A program made the position numbers and the translations under genes. DNA of 64,000 bases from Paludibacteraceae bacterium. GTDB taxonomy: Bacteria; Bacteroidota; Bacteroidia; Bacteroidales; Paludibacteraceae. Positions 17,176 to 26,076 of the stretch are shown here, piece after piece. The stretch spans positions 1-64,000 of the forward strand of contig CAJOMJ010000029.1 in assembly GCA_905235505.1 (NCBI GenBank). The letters run 5' to 3'. The stretch's first letter is position 1, and every line of letters begins with the position of its first letter. Under the pieces are notes generated by a model. That model was not told the DNA's origin and did no database searches. It saw nothing but the letters and a program-made list of their open reading frames with translations.

Positions 17176-19713
17176 TTAGTTGTTATTATATATCAATATC
17201 TTAAAGTTGCGTTGCTGTTTGCCTGTGATGACACGCAGTATGTAGAGTCCTTCGTCGGTGGGCACATCTATGAGTCCGCCTCCCTCAGGCAGTTTTGTAG
17301 TGGTGAGTACTTGACCGTCAATCTTTATCCAGTGAGCCTCTGCCTCGGCTTCTGTATTGACATAGATGACACTCTCAGTCTGATAGCTGATGGTTATAAG
17401 ACTATCGCTTCCTGCCTTGAAACTATATGCGGTAGAGTCCGCTTTGAATTTCTTCGGACATGAGCAGGTGGTAACCTCTTCAGCAGTGCCTTTGTTGATG
17501 GTGAAGCATACATAATACTCACTAACAGTGTCAGTCCGGTTCGAAAGGTAAAGTACTGCGTTCTGCTCGTTCTCCATGAGGACACTGTCTTTGTACCAGC
17601 GGAAGTCGCTGAGTTGTTCTCCCTCGAAAGGTGCCTGTAGCAGTCCGAGAACATTGTCAAAGCGTTGTACAAGAATGTCGTCTGCTTCGTAGTTTACGCG
17701 GAAATAGAGTGTGGTGTCGGTCTCACCGCAGTCGTTGTCGGACTCAATGCGGATGTTGATACCATAGTTCACACCTGCCGTGGCTGTCTCGGGTATCTCA
17801 ATGACGAACATGTCAGGCAGCACCTCGAGGTCATCCTGTGTGAATCCGTCGTCCTGTGCCTGCTGGTTGAAGCCGATATGCACATTGTCACCTTCAAGCG
17901 AGGTGCCGGAGATATTGTTGAAAGGTACACGGAATGTTCTTACCTCATCGTCTTTCTTGCAGGGAGCCTCTTCGGGTTCTCCTATCTCGAATTCGAACCG
18001 TCCAATGTTGACAGTGATAGGAATAGAGTCAACAAGCGACTGCCCTACGCAGACGTTAGATGAGTATCTTTGTATCAGTACGTATGCCTTGTACAGGCCG
18101 CTTTTCTCGTAGTAATGCTTGGTTGAGTCTGTACCTGAGAGCGAAGGTGAACCGTCTCCGAAGTTCCAAGTGATGTTTTCGTAGTCGTAGTTCAGTTTGC
18201 AGGCAAAGGTGATAGTGTCTTTGCCGCAGAGCGTGTTGTTGGTCTCGGGTGTGAATATCTCTCCGTTGATAGTGATAGCCTGTGTCAGTGGTTTGGTAGC
18301 CCCACCTGCCGAATAGGCATAACTCTCTTTCTCTCCGTATCCATAGGCATGAGCAATAAATCCGCTGTCACCTCGCAGTGTATGCTGCCCTTCGTTGTTG
18401 CCAAGCCAATATTGTGCATACGACCATTTAGGATTGCCGGTTAGTGTCTTGAACGAAGATGAGATATTGGTGCCGTCGAGAGTGATAGAACCTACGTTGT
18501 CGGTCTCTGTCACTATGTTTACGAAATGCTGCGGGTGAGCACTGGAGCGGTCAAGTACTTTGTATGAAGCAAAGGTGATTTCGGACAGACGCTGTTCCAC
18601 AGGGTTTATCCACACCATTGCCGGGTCACCGTTGGTATTACCTTTCTCATCGTCCACACGGTTGCTCGTCATATAGAGAAAGACCTCTACGGGGCAAGAA
18701 GATTCCAAGTAGCAGGCTTCTGCATCGTGGAGTTCGAAGGTGATAGTGCGCTTGGGATACTTGCTGAAGAAGATAGTGTCGAGCACCATTCCGTCTTTCC
18801 ATATAACCGTCTCGTCCTCAAGGGCAGTAATCTTCACGTAGTCGGTTTTTCTCTTCTCTGTCTGTGTCAGCATTGAACCTGTTACCACAAACGAGGTGCC
18901 CCAATACAGGGTAGGCATTGCCTGCTCGAATATGTGGTCACGGTCACGAACTTTGGACGGTATGTTTGTATGCGGGTCGCCGAGGAAAACGGCGACAGGC
19001 TTGTTGTTCATTGCCTTGATGTATGAACCGGTAAGGTCGGATGCTTCTCCTTCTGTCTCACCAGACCATACATACCATACCTCGCCTGCTTTCAGAGTGT
19101 CGCTTGTGAGGGTGTCTCCCAACTGATACCCGCTGAACTCTTCGTAGCCGAAGTATCCGCTGAGGTAACGCTGATAACCGTAGGTACCGGTGGTAGGCAC
19201 ATATTTGACAACAGTGTTGTCTTCAATGGCAACAATACCGAAGTGTGTACCCTGGTTTTTGTCATCATGGTCGGATGCAGGGAAAGCTTGCGCAATGTAC
19301 TCGCTGCGGAGGGCAGAGGCAGGCAGAATGTTTGCCGCATCGAACGATTTGGTTCTATAGTTGCCTGCAAACACTGAGATGTCAGCGGTCGAGGTGATGT
19401 GCACTGCAGTCTGACTGACGGTCTCAGAGTTGCTCGTGTAGCAATCTTTCTTGTTGAGGGTATAGGTATATAGGATACCTGCATTCACTGCTACGGTCTC
19501 TGCGAACTCCGTGTATTTGTTTTCAAGGGTGACTTGGCAGTCTTGTTTGGTAGAGAACGTCAGTGTCAGGTCCTCAGGGTTGTCTGCGTCTGCCCGAAGA
19601 AAGGTTACCCAAAAGTCTCTGCCCTCGGTAGTTTGGGCAAGCAGTGGTGTACAAGTACACAACAATAACGCTGATACTGCGATGAGATAAGAGGTTAGAT
19701 GTTTGTTTTTCAT
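17176..19713 (-). CDS. IgGFc-binding-like/PKD surface protein with C-terminal sorting domain
   Basis: An 845-residue paralogue of the product of 12237-15065. It has a signal peptide (1-26), then TEGRDFWVTFLRADADNPEDL and an IgGFc-binding-like region to about residue 480. Shared blocks are LPASALRSEYIAQAFPASDHD and AHAYGYGEKESYAYSAGGA. A PKD-like domain (about 490-575, ITWNFGDGSPSL) follows, then Ig-like segments and a C-terminal sorting-like domain (TDEGLYILRVITGKQQRNFKILIYNNN) that is less canonical than that of its paralogue. It is the first gene of the four-gene minus-strand operon. A TAATTTTG box lies upstream at 19763-19770 but lacks a clear -33 element. Confidence 0.82.
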   Translation of the reverse strand: MKNKHLTSYLIAVSALLLCTCTPLLAQTTEGRDFWVTFLRADADNPEDLTLTFSTKQDCQVTLENKYTEFAETVAVNAGILYTYTLNKKDCYTSNSETVSQTAVHITSTADISVFAGNYRTKSFDAANILPASALRSEYIAQAFPASDHDDKNQGTHFGIVAIEDNTVVKYVPTTGTYGYQRYLSGYFGYEEFSGYQLGDTLTSDTLKAGEVWYVWSGETEGEASDLTGSYIKAMNNKPVAVFLGDPHTNIPSKVRDRDHIFEQAMPTLYWGTSFVVTGSMLTQTEKRKTDYVKITALEDETVIWKDGMVLDTIFFSKYPKRTITFELHDAEACYLESSCPVEVFLYMTSNRVDDEKGNTNGDPAMVWINPVEQRLSEITFASYKVLDRSSAHPQHFVNIVTETDNVGSITLDGTNISSSFKTLTGNPKWSYAQYWLGNNEGQHTLRGDSGFIAHAYGYGEKESYAYSAGGATKPLTQAITINGEIFTPETNNTLCGKDTITFACKLNYDYENITWNFGDGSPSLSGTDSTKHYYEKSGLYKAYVLIQRYSSNVCVGQSLVDSIPITVNIGRFEFEIGEPEEAPCKKDDEVRTFRVPFNNISGTSLEGDNVHIGFNQQAQDDGFTQDDLEVLPDMFVIEIPETATAGVNYGINIRIESDNDCGETDTTLYFRVNYEADDILVQRFDNVLGLLQAPFEGEQLSDFRWYKDSVLMENEQNAVLYLSNRTDTVSEYYVCFTINKGTAEEVTTCSCPKKFKADSTAYSFKAGSDSLITISYQTESVIYVNTEAEAEAHWIKIDGQVLTTTKLPEGGGLIDVPTDEGLYILRVITGKQQRNFKILIYNNN

Positions 19714-19762
19714 TACTTTACATGTAGTTTGTAATTATGCATAGTGCGGAATATCCACACTG

Positions 19763-19770
19763 CAAAATTA
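19763..19770 (-). promoter_or_regulatory. Candidate -7 element for the IgGFc/OmpA operon
   Basis: The minus strand reads TAATTTTG about 50 bp upstream of the start at 19713. No TTTG at the expected spacing is seen, so the assignment is weak. Confidence 0.4.
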
Positions 19771-19840
19771 CAAATATACACAACTATGTGTGTTTACTAT
19801 TTGTTAAATAGAGTAGAAAAATTGCCAATTATATTCAGCC

Positions 19841-20548
19841 TTAGGCAGATTGGACTTTTATGGTGCACAGCGAGAGCAGGATATACCATATAATAATGAT
19901 TGCTCCGATGTTCCACATCAGGTTCCACGTAGTGAAAGCAGCGGTAATGACAGTAGCAATCAAGAGCACCACCACTCCTATGAGAAAGATGAATTTCACT
20001 TTGTTGTTCTTCCATGTAAAGTCATGAAACTTAAGAGAGAAGAACGGCACTTCGGCAATCAGGAGCCAGCAAGAGAACAGGCTGAACACTGCCATCAAAA
20101 CGCACAACCACAGCGGTGAGAACTCTACAACGGAGAGGTATGCAGTCAGCGATGCCCAGAATATGGCATTGGCAGGGGTGGCAAGACCTATGAAACTGCT
20201 TGTCTGACGCTCGTCGAGATTGAACTTGGCAAGTCTCAATGCAGAGAAAGCCGCCATAAGCAGTGCAATGAGTGCCCACCAATCAATGACAGGTTTCAGG
20301 TAGGTGAATAGCATGACAGCGGGTGCAAGTCCGAAAGTGATGTCATCAGCCAGCGAGTCAAGTTCTTTGCCTATCGGTTGACCTACATGCAAGGCGCGTG
20401 CGGACATACCATCGAAGAAATCGAAGAATGCACCGAGCAGAATAAAGAGAAAGGCAAGAGTGAAATGCCCATGCGAGGCAGCGAGCACTGCTACAGAGCC
20501 CGAAAGCAGGTTGCAGCATGTGATGGTATTAGGGATATGCTTTTTCAT
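19841..20548 (-). CDS. pssA: CDP-diacylglycerol--serine O-phosphatidyltransferase
   Basis: A 235-residue inner-membrane enzyme of the CDP-alcohol phosphatidyltransferase family, making phosphatidylserine from CDP-diacylglycerol and serine, the precursor of phosphatidylethanolamine. The signature DG-x2-AR-x8-G-x3-D-x3-D is complete: DGMSARALHVGQPIGKELDSLADD, about residues 46-69. About six to eight hydrophobic helices follow. The N-terminus MKKHIPNTITCCNLLSG is typical of the Bacteroidota form. It is monocistronic, with its own promoter at 20572-20602. Confidence 0.92.
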   Translation of the reverse strand: MKKHIPNTITCCNLLSGSVAVLAASHGHFTLAFLFILLGAFFDFFDGMSARALHVGQPIGKELDSLADDITFGLAPAVMLFTYLKPVIDWWALIALLMAAFSALRLAKFNLDERQTSSFIGLATPANAIFWASLTAYLSVVEFSPLWLCVLMAVFSLFSCWLLIAEVPFFSLKFHDFTWKNNKVKFIFLIGVVVLLIATVITAAFTTWNLMWNIGAIIIIWYILLSLCTIKVQSA

Positions 20549-20571
20549 TGTAAAATATAAGTTTATCGCTG

Positions 20572-20602
20572 CAAAGTTACAGAAAAAAGTTGAATTGGCA
20601 AA
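20572..20602 (-). promoter_or_regulatory. Promoter of pssA
   Basis: Minus strand: TTTG (20599-20602), 19 bp, TAACTTTG (20572-20579), about 23 bp before the start codon at 20548. Confidence 0.72.
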
Positions 20603-20642
20603 GGAGTGATTGCAGGTAACGGTGAATAATTATGAAGGCAGG

Positions 20643-20931
20643 CTACTGCATAAACTCGGGTTGCTCGGCTGCGCGTTTAAGGTTGTTCATGTATCTCTCT
20701 ATGCGGGTGGGGCGAGGGTTTGCTGTTCACTTCCAGCCACAAAGGCAGAATAGTGAGACAGAGCAGCAACATCAGCGCCGGGCACATCCAGCCACAACCT
20801 CGGTGCTTATGTTCCAGCAGATAGTAGGTAGTAGAAAGATTCTCAGGCACACCGAAAACTGCCAGAATATATATATTGTAAATGGTAAAGGCAATGAGGG
20901 CTATCAGATTGTATAAGGTAACCAGTCTCAT
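20643..20931 (-). CDS. Small two-helix membrane protein, probably frameshifted
   Basis: The intact frame from 20931 encodes 84 residues (to 20677) with two hydrophobic helices (LYNLIALIAFTIYNIYILAVFG and WMCPALMLLLCLTILPLW). This segment looks like the N-terminal part of small membrane proteins of unknown function common in Bacteroidales. The tail after WLEV is low-complexity (SKPSPHPH). One frame away the sequence reads TANPRPTRIERY, then MNNLKRAAEQPEFMQ and a stop at 20643, which looks like a natural, charged C-terminus. Removing one base near 20730 would join the two parts. A strong promoter lies upstream, so the gene is probably expressed. Function unknown. Confidence 0.55.
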
Positions 20932-20992
20932 GGATGTCTGCTCAGTTGTACTTGATTGATTGCTCTACTTCGTCAGTATAACAATACGGTGG

Positions 20993-21024
20993 CAAAGGTA
21001 CAACCGGTTTTTAATATACACAAA
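20993..21024 (-). promoter_or_regulatory. Promoter of the small membrane protein gene
   Basis: Minus strand: TTTG (21021-21024), 20 bp, TACCTTTG (20993-21000); leader about 60 bases to 20931. Confidence 0.75.
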
Positions 21025-21073
21025 TATTTATGCGTATTTCTAAGATTATTTGTGCATATCTCTGAGACGGCTA

Positions 21074-22392
21074 CTACTTCTTGCCATAGTTTTCATCTAC
21101 CGTTCGTCTCACGAAGAAGGTAACGAGCAGAGTGGCGGCACAGCATGCAATCACCATCCAGAAGAAATTGATGTAGCCCAGTGCCTCTTGCAGATACCCG
21201 GCACACATACCGGGTATCATCATGCTCAGAGCCATGAAAGCGGTGCAGATAGCGTAATGTGCAGTCTTGAACTCTCCTTCCGAGAAGTACATCATATAAA
21301 GCATATATGCCGTAAAGCCGAATCCGTAGCCAAACTGCTCAATGGCAATGGCAATGGAGATGGCAATGGGGCTTTGTGGCTGAAGCATACTCAGATAGAC
21401 GAAACTCAGGCAGGGCAGGGTCATGCAAGCCGCCATCCACCACATAGATTTCTTCAACCCTACACGTGAGGCATACACGCCTCCGAGAATGCCGCCGAGC
21501 ATGAGGAAAGCTATACCTATCGTACCATAAACTATACCTACCATTTCTGTCGGGAGACCTAATCCTCCAGCCTCGCGGCTCGCTACAAGGAAGGGGTTAA
21601 TCATCTTGATGAGGAAAGCCTCAGGCAAACGATAGACAAGCATGAATATCATAGCGAGCCATATACAAGGCTTCTTGAAGTAAGTGGCAAAGGTACGGCC
21701 GAACTCCACAAACACTGCTTTTACCGACTGTGTCTGCCCCTCAAGACTTGACTTGTCGTCAGCAGGCTTAGGAATGAAGAATACATGCCACAAGGCAATG
21801 AGACCAAAGAGAACGGAGGTTATAAGCAGTGTCAGTTGCCATGCAAGGGGAATATTGCCGGTTTTGGTCTCCAAAGCGCCTGCTATCACGAGCAACACTC
21901 CCTGACCGAAGATACTTGACAGACGATAGAAAACCGACCTTACTCCCACAAAGGCTGCCTGATGGTTCTGCGAGAGGGCAAGCATATAGAACCCATCGGC
22001 AGCGATGTCGTGAGTGGCAGAGGCAAAAGCCGTTATGATGAATATAATCAGCATAATAGTGAACAGAGATATAGGCGTTTCTCCTGCCGCTATCATCTCT
22101 GCCGAGGGGTGGGGTATGGTGAGAGTGAGAAGCACAAAACATGTGGTCATCAGTATCTGCATAGAGATTATCCACCATCGCTTGGTTTTCAGAATGTCCA
22201 CAAACGGACTCCAGAAAGGTTTGATTGTCCAAGGCAAATACAATAGTGAGGTGAACAATGCCATCTGACCATTAGGTACGCCCATCTTGGTGAACATCAT
22301 CACAGATAGTTAACAAGAAAGTAAGGTATGCCTTCCGCAAAGTACAATGTGGGTACCCATAACCATGGTGAGATGTTTTTGATTGGTTTCAT
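21074..22392 (-). CDS. MFS permease, AmpG-like, with frameshift near the N-terminus
   Basis: A 12-helix major facilitator. The main frame (21074-22303, 409 residues) lacks the first helix. The missing start is present in another frame from the ATG at 22392 (MKPIKNISPWLWVPTLYFAEGIPYFLVNYL, then TGA). Joined, the protein reads ...EGIPYFLVNYL-VMMFTKMGVPNGQMALFTSLLYLPWTIKPFWSP, the usual opening of AmpG/RhtX-type permeases. The join needs one (or four) extra bases near 22305. Proteins of this group import anhydromuropeptides or siderophores; an AmpG-type role would fit the peptidoglycan locus at 31-60 kb, but that is inference. The promoter at 22447-22477 lies upstream of the longer start, which supports 22392. 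Confidence 0.78.
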
Positions 22393-22446
22393 AGACTAAG
22401 AGATAATATATGTTTGTAGATGTGTTGTTAACTGAGTTTTCGCAGG

Positions 22447-22477
22447 CAAAGATACAAAGAATAATTCACTTGGCAAA
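22447..22477 (-). promoter_or_regulatory. Promoter of the MFS permease gene
   Basis: Minus strand: TTTG (22474-22477), 19 bp, TATCTTTG (22447-22454). It directly adjoins the terminator of the upstream foldase gene. Confidence 0.75.
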
Positions 22478-22509
22478 CAAAAAAAGCGTCCAACCTCAGT
22501 CAGACGCTT
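22478..22509 (-). terminator. Rho-independent terminator after the PpiD-like gene
   Basis: Minus strand: AAGCGTC (22503-22509) pairs with GACGCTT (22484-22490), followed by a run of T. The T-run overlaps the -33 element of the next promoter. Confidence 0.8.
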
Positions 22510-22534
22510 CTTATACTGTTCACCGGTTCGCCAA

Positions 22535-24589
22535 TCAATAGAAGTTGCTGCGATTGTCGGTGATTTCGGCTTTCTCCTGAATCAGGTTGAGGGCTTGATA
22601 GGGCAGACTGTATGCGTAGCGCATGTTGAGTTGCTGTATCTCTTGCTCTACATTGACTTCAGCCTCGGTGGTCTGCTTGCTAACAGACTGGAGTACATAC
22701 ACGCCCTGCACACCTTTAACGGGAGCTGAGAGCTCGCCTTGGTTGAGGCTGACAGCTGTACCTATCACTGCCGGCTCCATGCCTGCATCGCCGAATCTGT
22801 ATGAGTTCAGGTTCACACCCTCAGCAGTTTTTATCTCTGCAGATGCAAGGTCGGCTGCCTCTTGGAGTGTTGAAGCCTCCTTAAGTTTCTTGATAAGAAT
22901 GTCAGCACGTTTGTCGCGAAGAATCTCCATACGGAGTTCTGCCTGTACATCATTGATAGAACGATACTCACCGTCTTTAGCCTCGGTCAGCACTGCTACC
23001 ACGAAGTTCTCTCCGCACTCGAACACATCGCTCACTTCGCCTTCTTTAGCCTTGAAAGCCCAACGAATTATAGGACGCGACTGCTGGAGGTCATTCACTT
23101 TGTTGGTGTTCTTCTGCAGGTTATATGCAGACTCTATCTCCATTTCGGCTTCCTCGGCAGTAGTGATGAAAGCGTCTTCGGTCTGATTGTTTACGATAAA
23201 CTGCTTTGCGTTGTTATACAGGGTAGCATATGTCTTGCTGCTCGGTGATACTTCGCGGCTGAGAATTGCTACTTTTACCTTCGGAGTGGCAACAGCCTTG
23301 TTGACGATTTGTATTGCCTGAACACCGGTGCCGTAAGGTACTGTGAATACAGAACCTTTCTGACCTTCGAAAGCCTTGTCGGCAATCTCCTTGCTGAGCA
23401 TGGTTTCTGTTACCCACTGGGTCTGGTCGGCGTTGCCGAACTTACCCTGCTTCCATTCAGCCTTCAAAGAGTCGAGTTCGCTTTCGCCGGCAAGAATTGT
23501 TCCGCGCAATTCCACTGAGTCGGGCAGATTGTAACCTGTCTGCATTATGCGGGCAATGGAGTAGGTATTGTTTTCAAACAGTATCTCAGTTACATCGCCT
23601 GCTTTTCTGCCTTTCTGGAAAGCCCACTCTTTGTATTGTGCGGGTATGGTGGTCTCCGAGTAGTTCTGACCATTGTAGATGATGTCGCTATTGGGGTTTA
23701 CCACACCTGCGATGTCATCTGTGGTTTTGAACTCATCTTCCAGTTTCTCAATCCATGTCTTCACATCCACGAAGTCTAGCTCGGATGGTACGATATTGAA
23801 CGTGATATATTTGATTGAGCGACTTGGCTCTTGTTTGTATTGCTCTTTTTTCTGCTGATACAGGTCGCGTATCTCACCGTTGCTGATTTTGATAGTGGAG
23901 TCAGGTACGCTGTAGTACGGTTGCATCACATACTGCACGTTTACGTTGGTCTGTGCTGCCTTGCCGTTCTGCTCTGCATCAAGTTTGTTGGCGCCTACCA
24001 ACTCTTGCATAAGGTCAACATATTTCTCCTGAAGCCAAGTCAGCCGAACTGCATTCTCCCAATACATCCAATAGGTCTGTGCCTGCTTTACCTGTTGTGC
24101 CTGTTCGGGGTTTTGTGCAGCTTGGTCAAGCCCTGCAAGGAACTGAATCAGTGCAAAACGGTTGAACTGACCGCTTTGGTCTTGGAAAGCAGGGCGTTGA
24201 GCTATAATTTGATGAGGATGCTCGCCAAAGCACTTGTCTGCAAGCTCGTCGTTAGTTACGGTCATGCCTGCTGCTTTAGCCTGAGTACCGAGGGTGTGCT
24301 GCGTCACCATCAGCTGCCATACCTGATTGTTGATGTTAGACTGCAGATCCTCGTCAAGGTCGTTTCTGCCTGTTTCAATCTTGTAAACTTCCAATAGTTG
24401 TTCGCGGGCATTCTCATAGTCTTGTATATGAATGTCTTCGCCTTCTATCTCACCTACGTACTGGTCAGCACGGTGGAAGAAACTGGAACCTGAGGTTATG
24501 AAGTCACCCAAGATGAATGCCAGCATTGCGAGTCCTACGATAATAAGCAGCAGAACTCCGTGTTCTCTAATCTTTTGTAAAGATGCCAT
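22535..24589 (-). CDS. PpiD/SurA-like periplasmic peptidyl-prolyl isomerase
   Basis: A 684-residue membrane-anchored foldase. One transmembrane helix at residues 11-30 (VLLLIIVGLAMLAFILGDF) is followed by a SurA-type N-terminal chaperone domain (about 40-200). Parvulin-like regions follow: a degenerate one (about 340-440), another at about 450-620, and a third near the C-terminus. The arrangement is that of Bacteroidota PpiD homologues, which assist folding of outer-membrane proteins at the periplasmic face. The typical parvulin active-site residues are not obvious, so it may be mainly a chaperone. It follows the CNNM/CBS gene (24703-25971) with a 113-bp gap that contains its own promoter. 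It ends at a strong terminator. Confidence 0.88.
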   Translation of the reverse strand: MASLQKIREHGVLLLIIVGLAMLAFILGDFITSGSSFFHRADQYVGEIEGEDIHIQDYENAREQLLEVYKIETGRNDLDEDLQSNINNQVWQLMVTQHTLGTQAKAAGMTVTNDELADKCFGEHPHQIIAQRPAFQDQSGQFNRFALIQFLAGLDQAAQNPEQAQQVKQAQTYWMYWENAVRLTWLQEKYVDLMQELVGANKLDAEQNGKAAQTNVNVQYVMQPYYSVPDSTIKISNGEIRDLYQQKKEQYKQEPSRSIKYITFNIVPSELDFVDVKTWIEKLEDEFKTTDDIAGVVNPNSDIIYNGQNYSETTIPAQYKEWAFQKGRKAGDVTEILFENNTYSIARIMQTGYNLPDSVELRGTILAGESELDSLKAEWKQGKFGNADQTQWVTETMLSKEIADKAFEGQKGSVFTVPYGTGVQAIQIVNKAVATPKVKVAILSREVSPSSKTYATLYNNAKQFIVNNQTEDAFITTAEEAEMEIESAYNLQKNTNKVNDLQQSRPIIRWAFKAKEGEVSDVFECGENFVVAVLTEAKDGEYRSINDVQAELRMEILRDKRADILIKKLKEASTLQEAADLASAEIKTAEGVNLNSYRFGDAGMEPAVIGTAVSLNQGELSAPVKGVQGVYVLQSVSKQTTEAEVNVEQEIQQLNMRYAYSLPYQALNLIQEKAEITDNRSNFY

Positions 24590-24660
24590 GATGTATTTGT
24601 TGTTTTAGTTATTTTAGTTGTAAGTGTGTCTTCTTTTGGTGTTTCACGCAAAAAAGCCTG

Positions 24661-24692
24661 CAAAGGTACAAATATTTATTCACTCACGCAAA
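24661..24692 (-). promoter_or_regulatory. Promoter of the PpiD-like gene
   Basis: Minus strand: TTTG (24689-24692), 20 bp, TACCTTTG (24661-24668); the start codon is at 24589. Confidence 0.78.
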
Positions 24693-24702
24693 TTTTTTCT
24701 GT

Positions 24703-25971
24703 CTATGCCTTTATAATTTTGATTCTCTCTATTCTGTTGCTTGCTACTTTCAGGCATTTCAACGTGTAGTTGCCTACTCTGATTTCCCCGTTCACCTTGG
24801 GGAAGCTGCCTGTCTTTGTCAGCATCAATCCGGCGATTGTGTCGTAGGAGTCGTCCTCGGGCAGTTTTAGTCCGAACTGTTGGTTAAGCTCCTCCACCTC
24901 CATTTTTCCGTTTGCCACTATCTCATTCTCGTTCAGTTGCTTGGCGGTGAAATCCTGCACATCGTGCTCGTCTTCTATCTCTCCGAATATCTCTTCGAAG
25001 ATATCTTCTAATGTTACAATGCCAGCCGTGCCACCGAACTCGTCCACCACTACAGCCACCGATTTTTTCTGTTGCATGAAGGTTCGCATCAGTTTCTCTG
25101 CAGCCATGTTCTCCGGTACGAAAGGTATCTGGTTGATATGCTCGCGCCAGGTCTTTCTGTGATGAAACATCTCGAGGCAGTGTATATAACCTATTATATT
25201 GTCAATGTCGCCTTTGTAGATAGGTATTTTGGAGAATCCTGTCTCGTCGAAAGTGCGTTTCAGTTCTTCCTCGCTCACATCGTATGGCAATGCAACGATT
25301 TCTGTTCTCGGCACATAGCAGTCTCTTATCTTCACGTTCGAGAACTCTAATGCGTTCTTCAGTATCTGTATCTCGTTTTCCGAAGGCGCCTCTTCTTCTT
25401 TGCCTGTCTCATCGGACGGTTGTGGCGGCGTAATTTCTTCCACAAGATAGTTAAGGTCGGCGCGCGAAAAACTTGCGTCCTGGTTCTTCGGCACTTTCAC
25501 TCTGAATAATCGCAACAGACCTTTTGACAGCCACATGCAGATGATGGCAAACGGATAGAGCACTATATATATAAGGTACAGCAACGGAGAGAATGCCCTC
25601 AGCCAAGCATTAGGATTGGCGTGCATCAGCATCTTTGGGAGATACTCGCCAAACAGAAGCACTATTATAGTGGCTATCACCGATACCAAGAGGGAGCTTA
25701 TTGCAGGGTGACCGCTGAAAGTGAAGTGCGGCAGCAGCAACTCGTTCATTTTGATAGAGAACACAACCAGCACGATGTTGCCGCCGATAAGCATCGTTGT
25801 GATGTATTGCTGCGGGTTCTTGTAGAACTTCCTTATTATAGTTCCGGTAATACTCGTGTCAGAACTCTCCACTTCAAACAGCAACTTGTTTGAACTTACA
25901 AACGCAATCTCCATGCCTGAGAAAAAGGCGGCAAGAAGCAGCGCGACGGTTATTACGATATAGATTTCCAT
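24703..25971 (-). CDS. CNNM/CorC-type transporter with CBS domains (hemolysin family)
   Basis: A 422-residue inner-membrane protein: a DUF21/CNNM transmembrane domain (residues 1-165, about four helices), a pair of CBS domains (about 215-335, containing YVPRTEIVALPYDVSEEEL and VVDEFGGTAGIVTLEDIFEEIFGEI) and a C-terminal CorC_HlyC domain (about 345-422, GKMEVEELNQQFGLKLPEDDSYDTIAG). Members are linked to Mg/Co efflux or to other membrane functions (GldE in gliding Bacteroidota has the same layout); hemolysin is a historical label. It lies upstream of the PpiD-like gene. A TAATTTTG box ends 8 bp before the ATG. Confidence 0.9.
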   Translation of the reverse strand: MEIYIVITVALLLAAFFSGMEIAFVSSNKLLFEVESSDTSITGTIIRKFYKNPQQYITTMLIGGNIVLVVFSIKMNELLLPHFTFSGHPAISSLLVSVIATIIVLLFGEYLPKMLMHANPNAWLRAFSPLLYLIYIVLYPFAIICMWLSKGLLRLFRVKVPKNQDASFSRADLNYLVEEITPPQPSDETGKEEEAPSENEIQILKNALEFSNVKIRDCYVPRTEIVALPYDVSEEELKRTFDETGFSKIPIYKGDIDNIIGYIHCLEMFHHRKTWREHINQIPFVPENMAAEKLMRTFMQQKKSVAVVVDEFGGTAGIVTLEDIFEEIFGEIEDEHDVQDFTAKQLNENEIVANGKMEVEELNQQFGLKLPEDDSYDTIAGLMLTKTGSFPKVNGEIRVGNYTLKCLKVASNRIERIKIIKA

Positions 25972-25979
25972 TTAGGGCA

Positions 25980-25987
25980 CAAAATTA
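25980..25987 (-). promoter_or_regulatory. -7 element of the CNNM/CBS gene
   Basis: Minus strand TAATTTTG, 8 bp upstream of the ATG at 25971, with GTTG 20 bp further upstream. Transcription would begin within a few bases of the start codon, giving a very short leader. Confidence 0.5.
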
Positions 25988-26011
25988 CAACAAATTCTTG
26001 TATGTTGCAAC

Positions 26012-26047
26012 AAAAAAAGAGATAAGACGACTTATAATCGCCTTATC
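26012..26047 (-). terminator. Rho-independent terminator after the small outer-membrane protein gene
   Basis: Minus strand: GATAAGGCGA (26038-26047) pairs with TCGTCTTATC (26021-26030), followed by TCTTTTTTTG. Confidence 0.85.
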
Positions 26048-26076
26048 ACTTGTTTTCTCTATACGATTATATGCTA

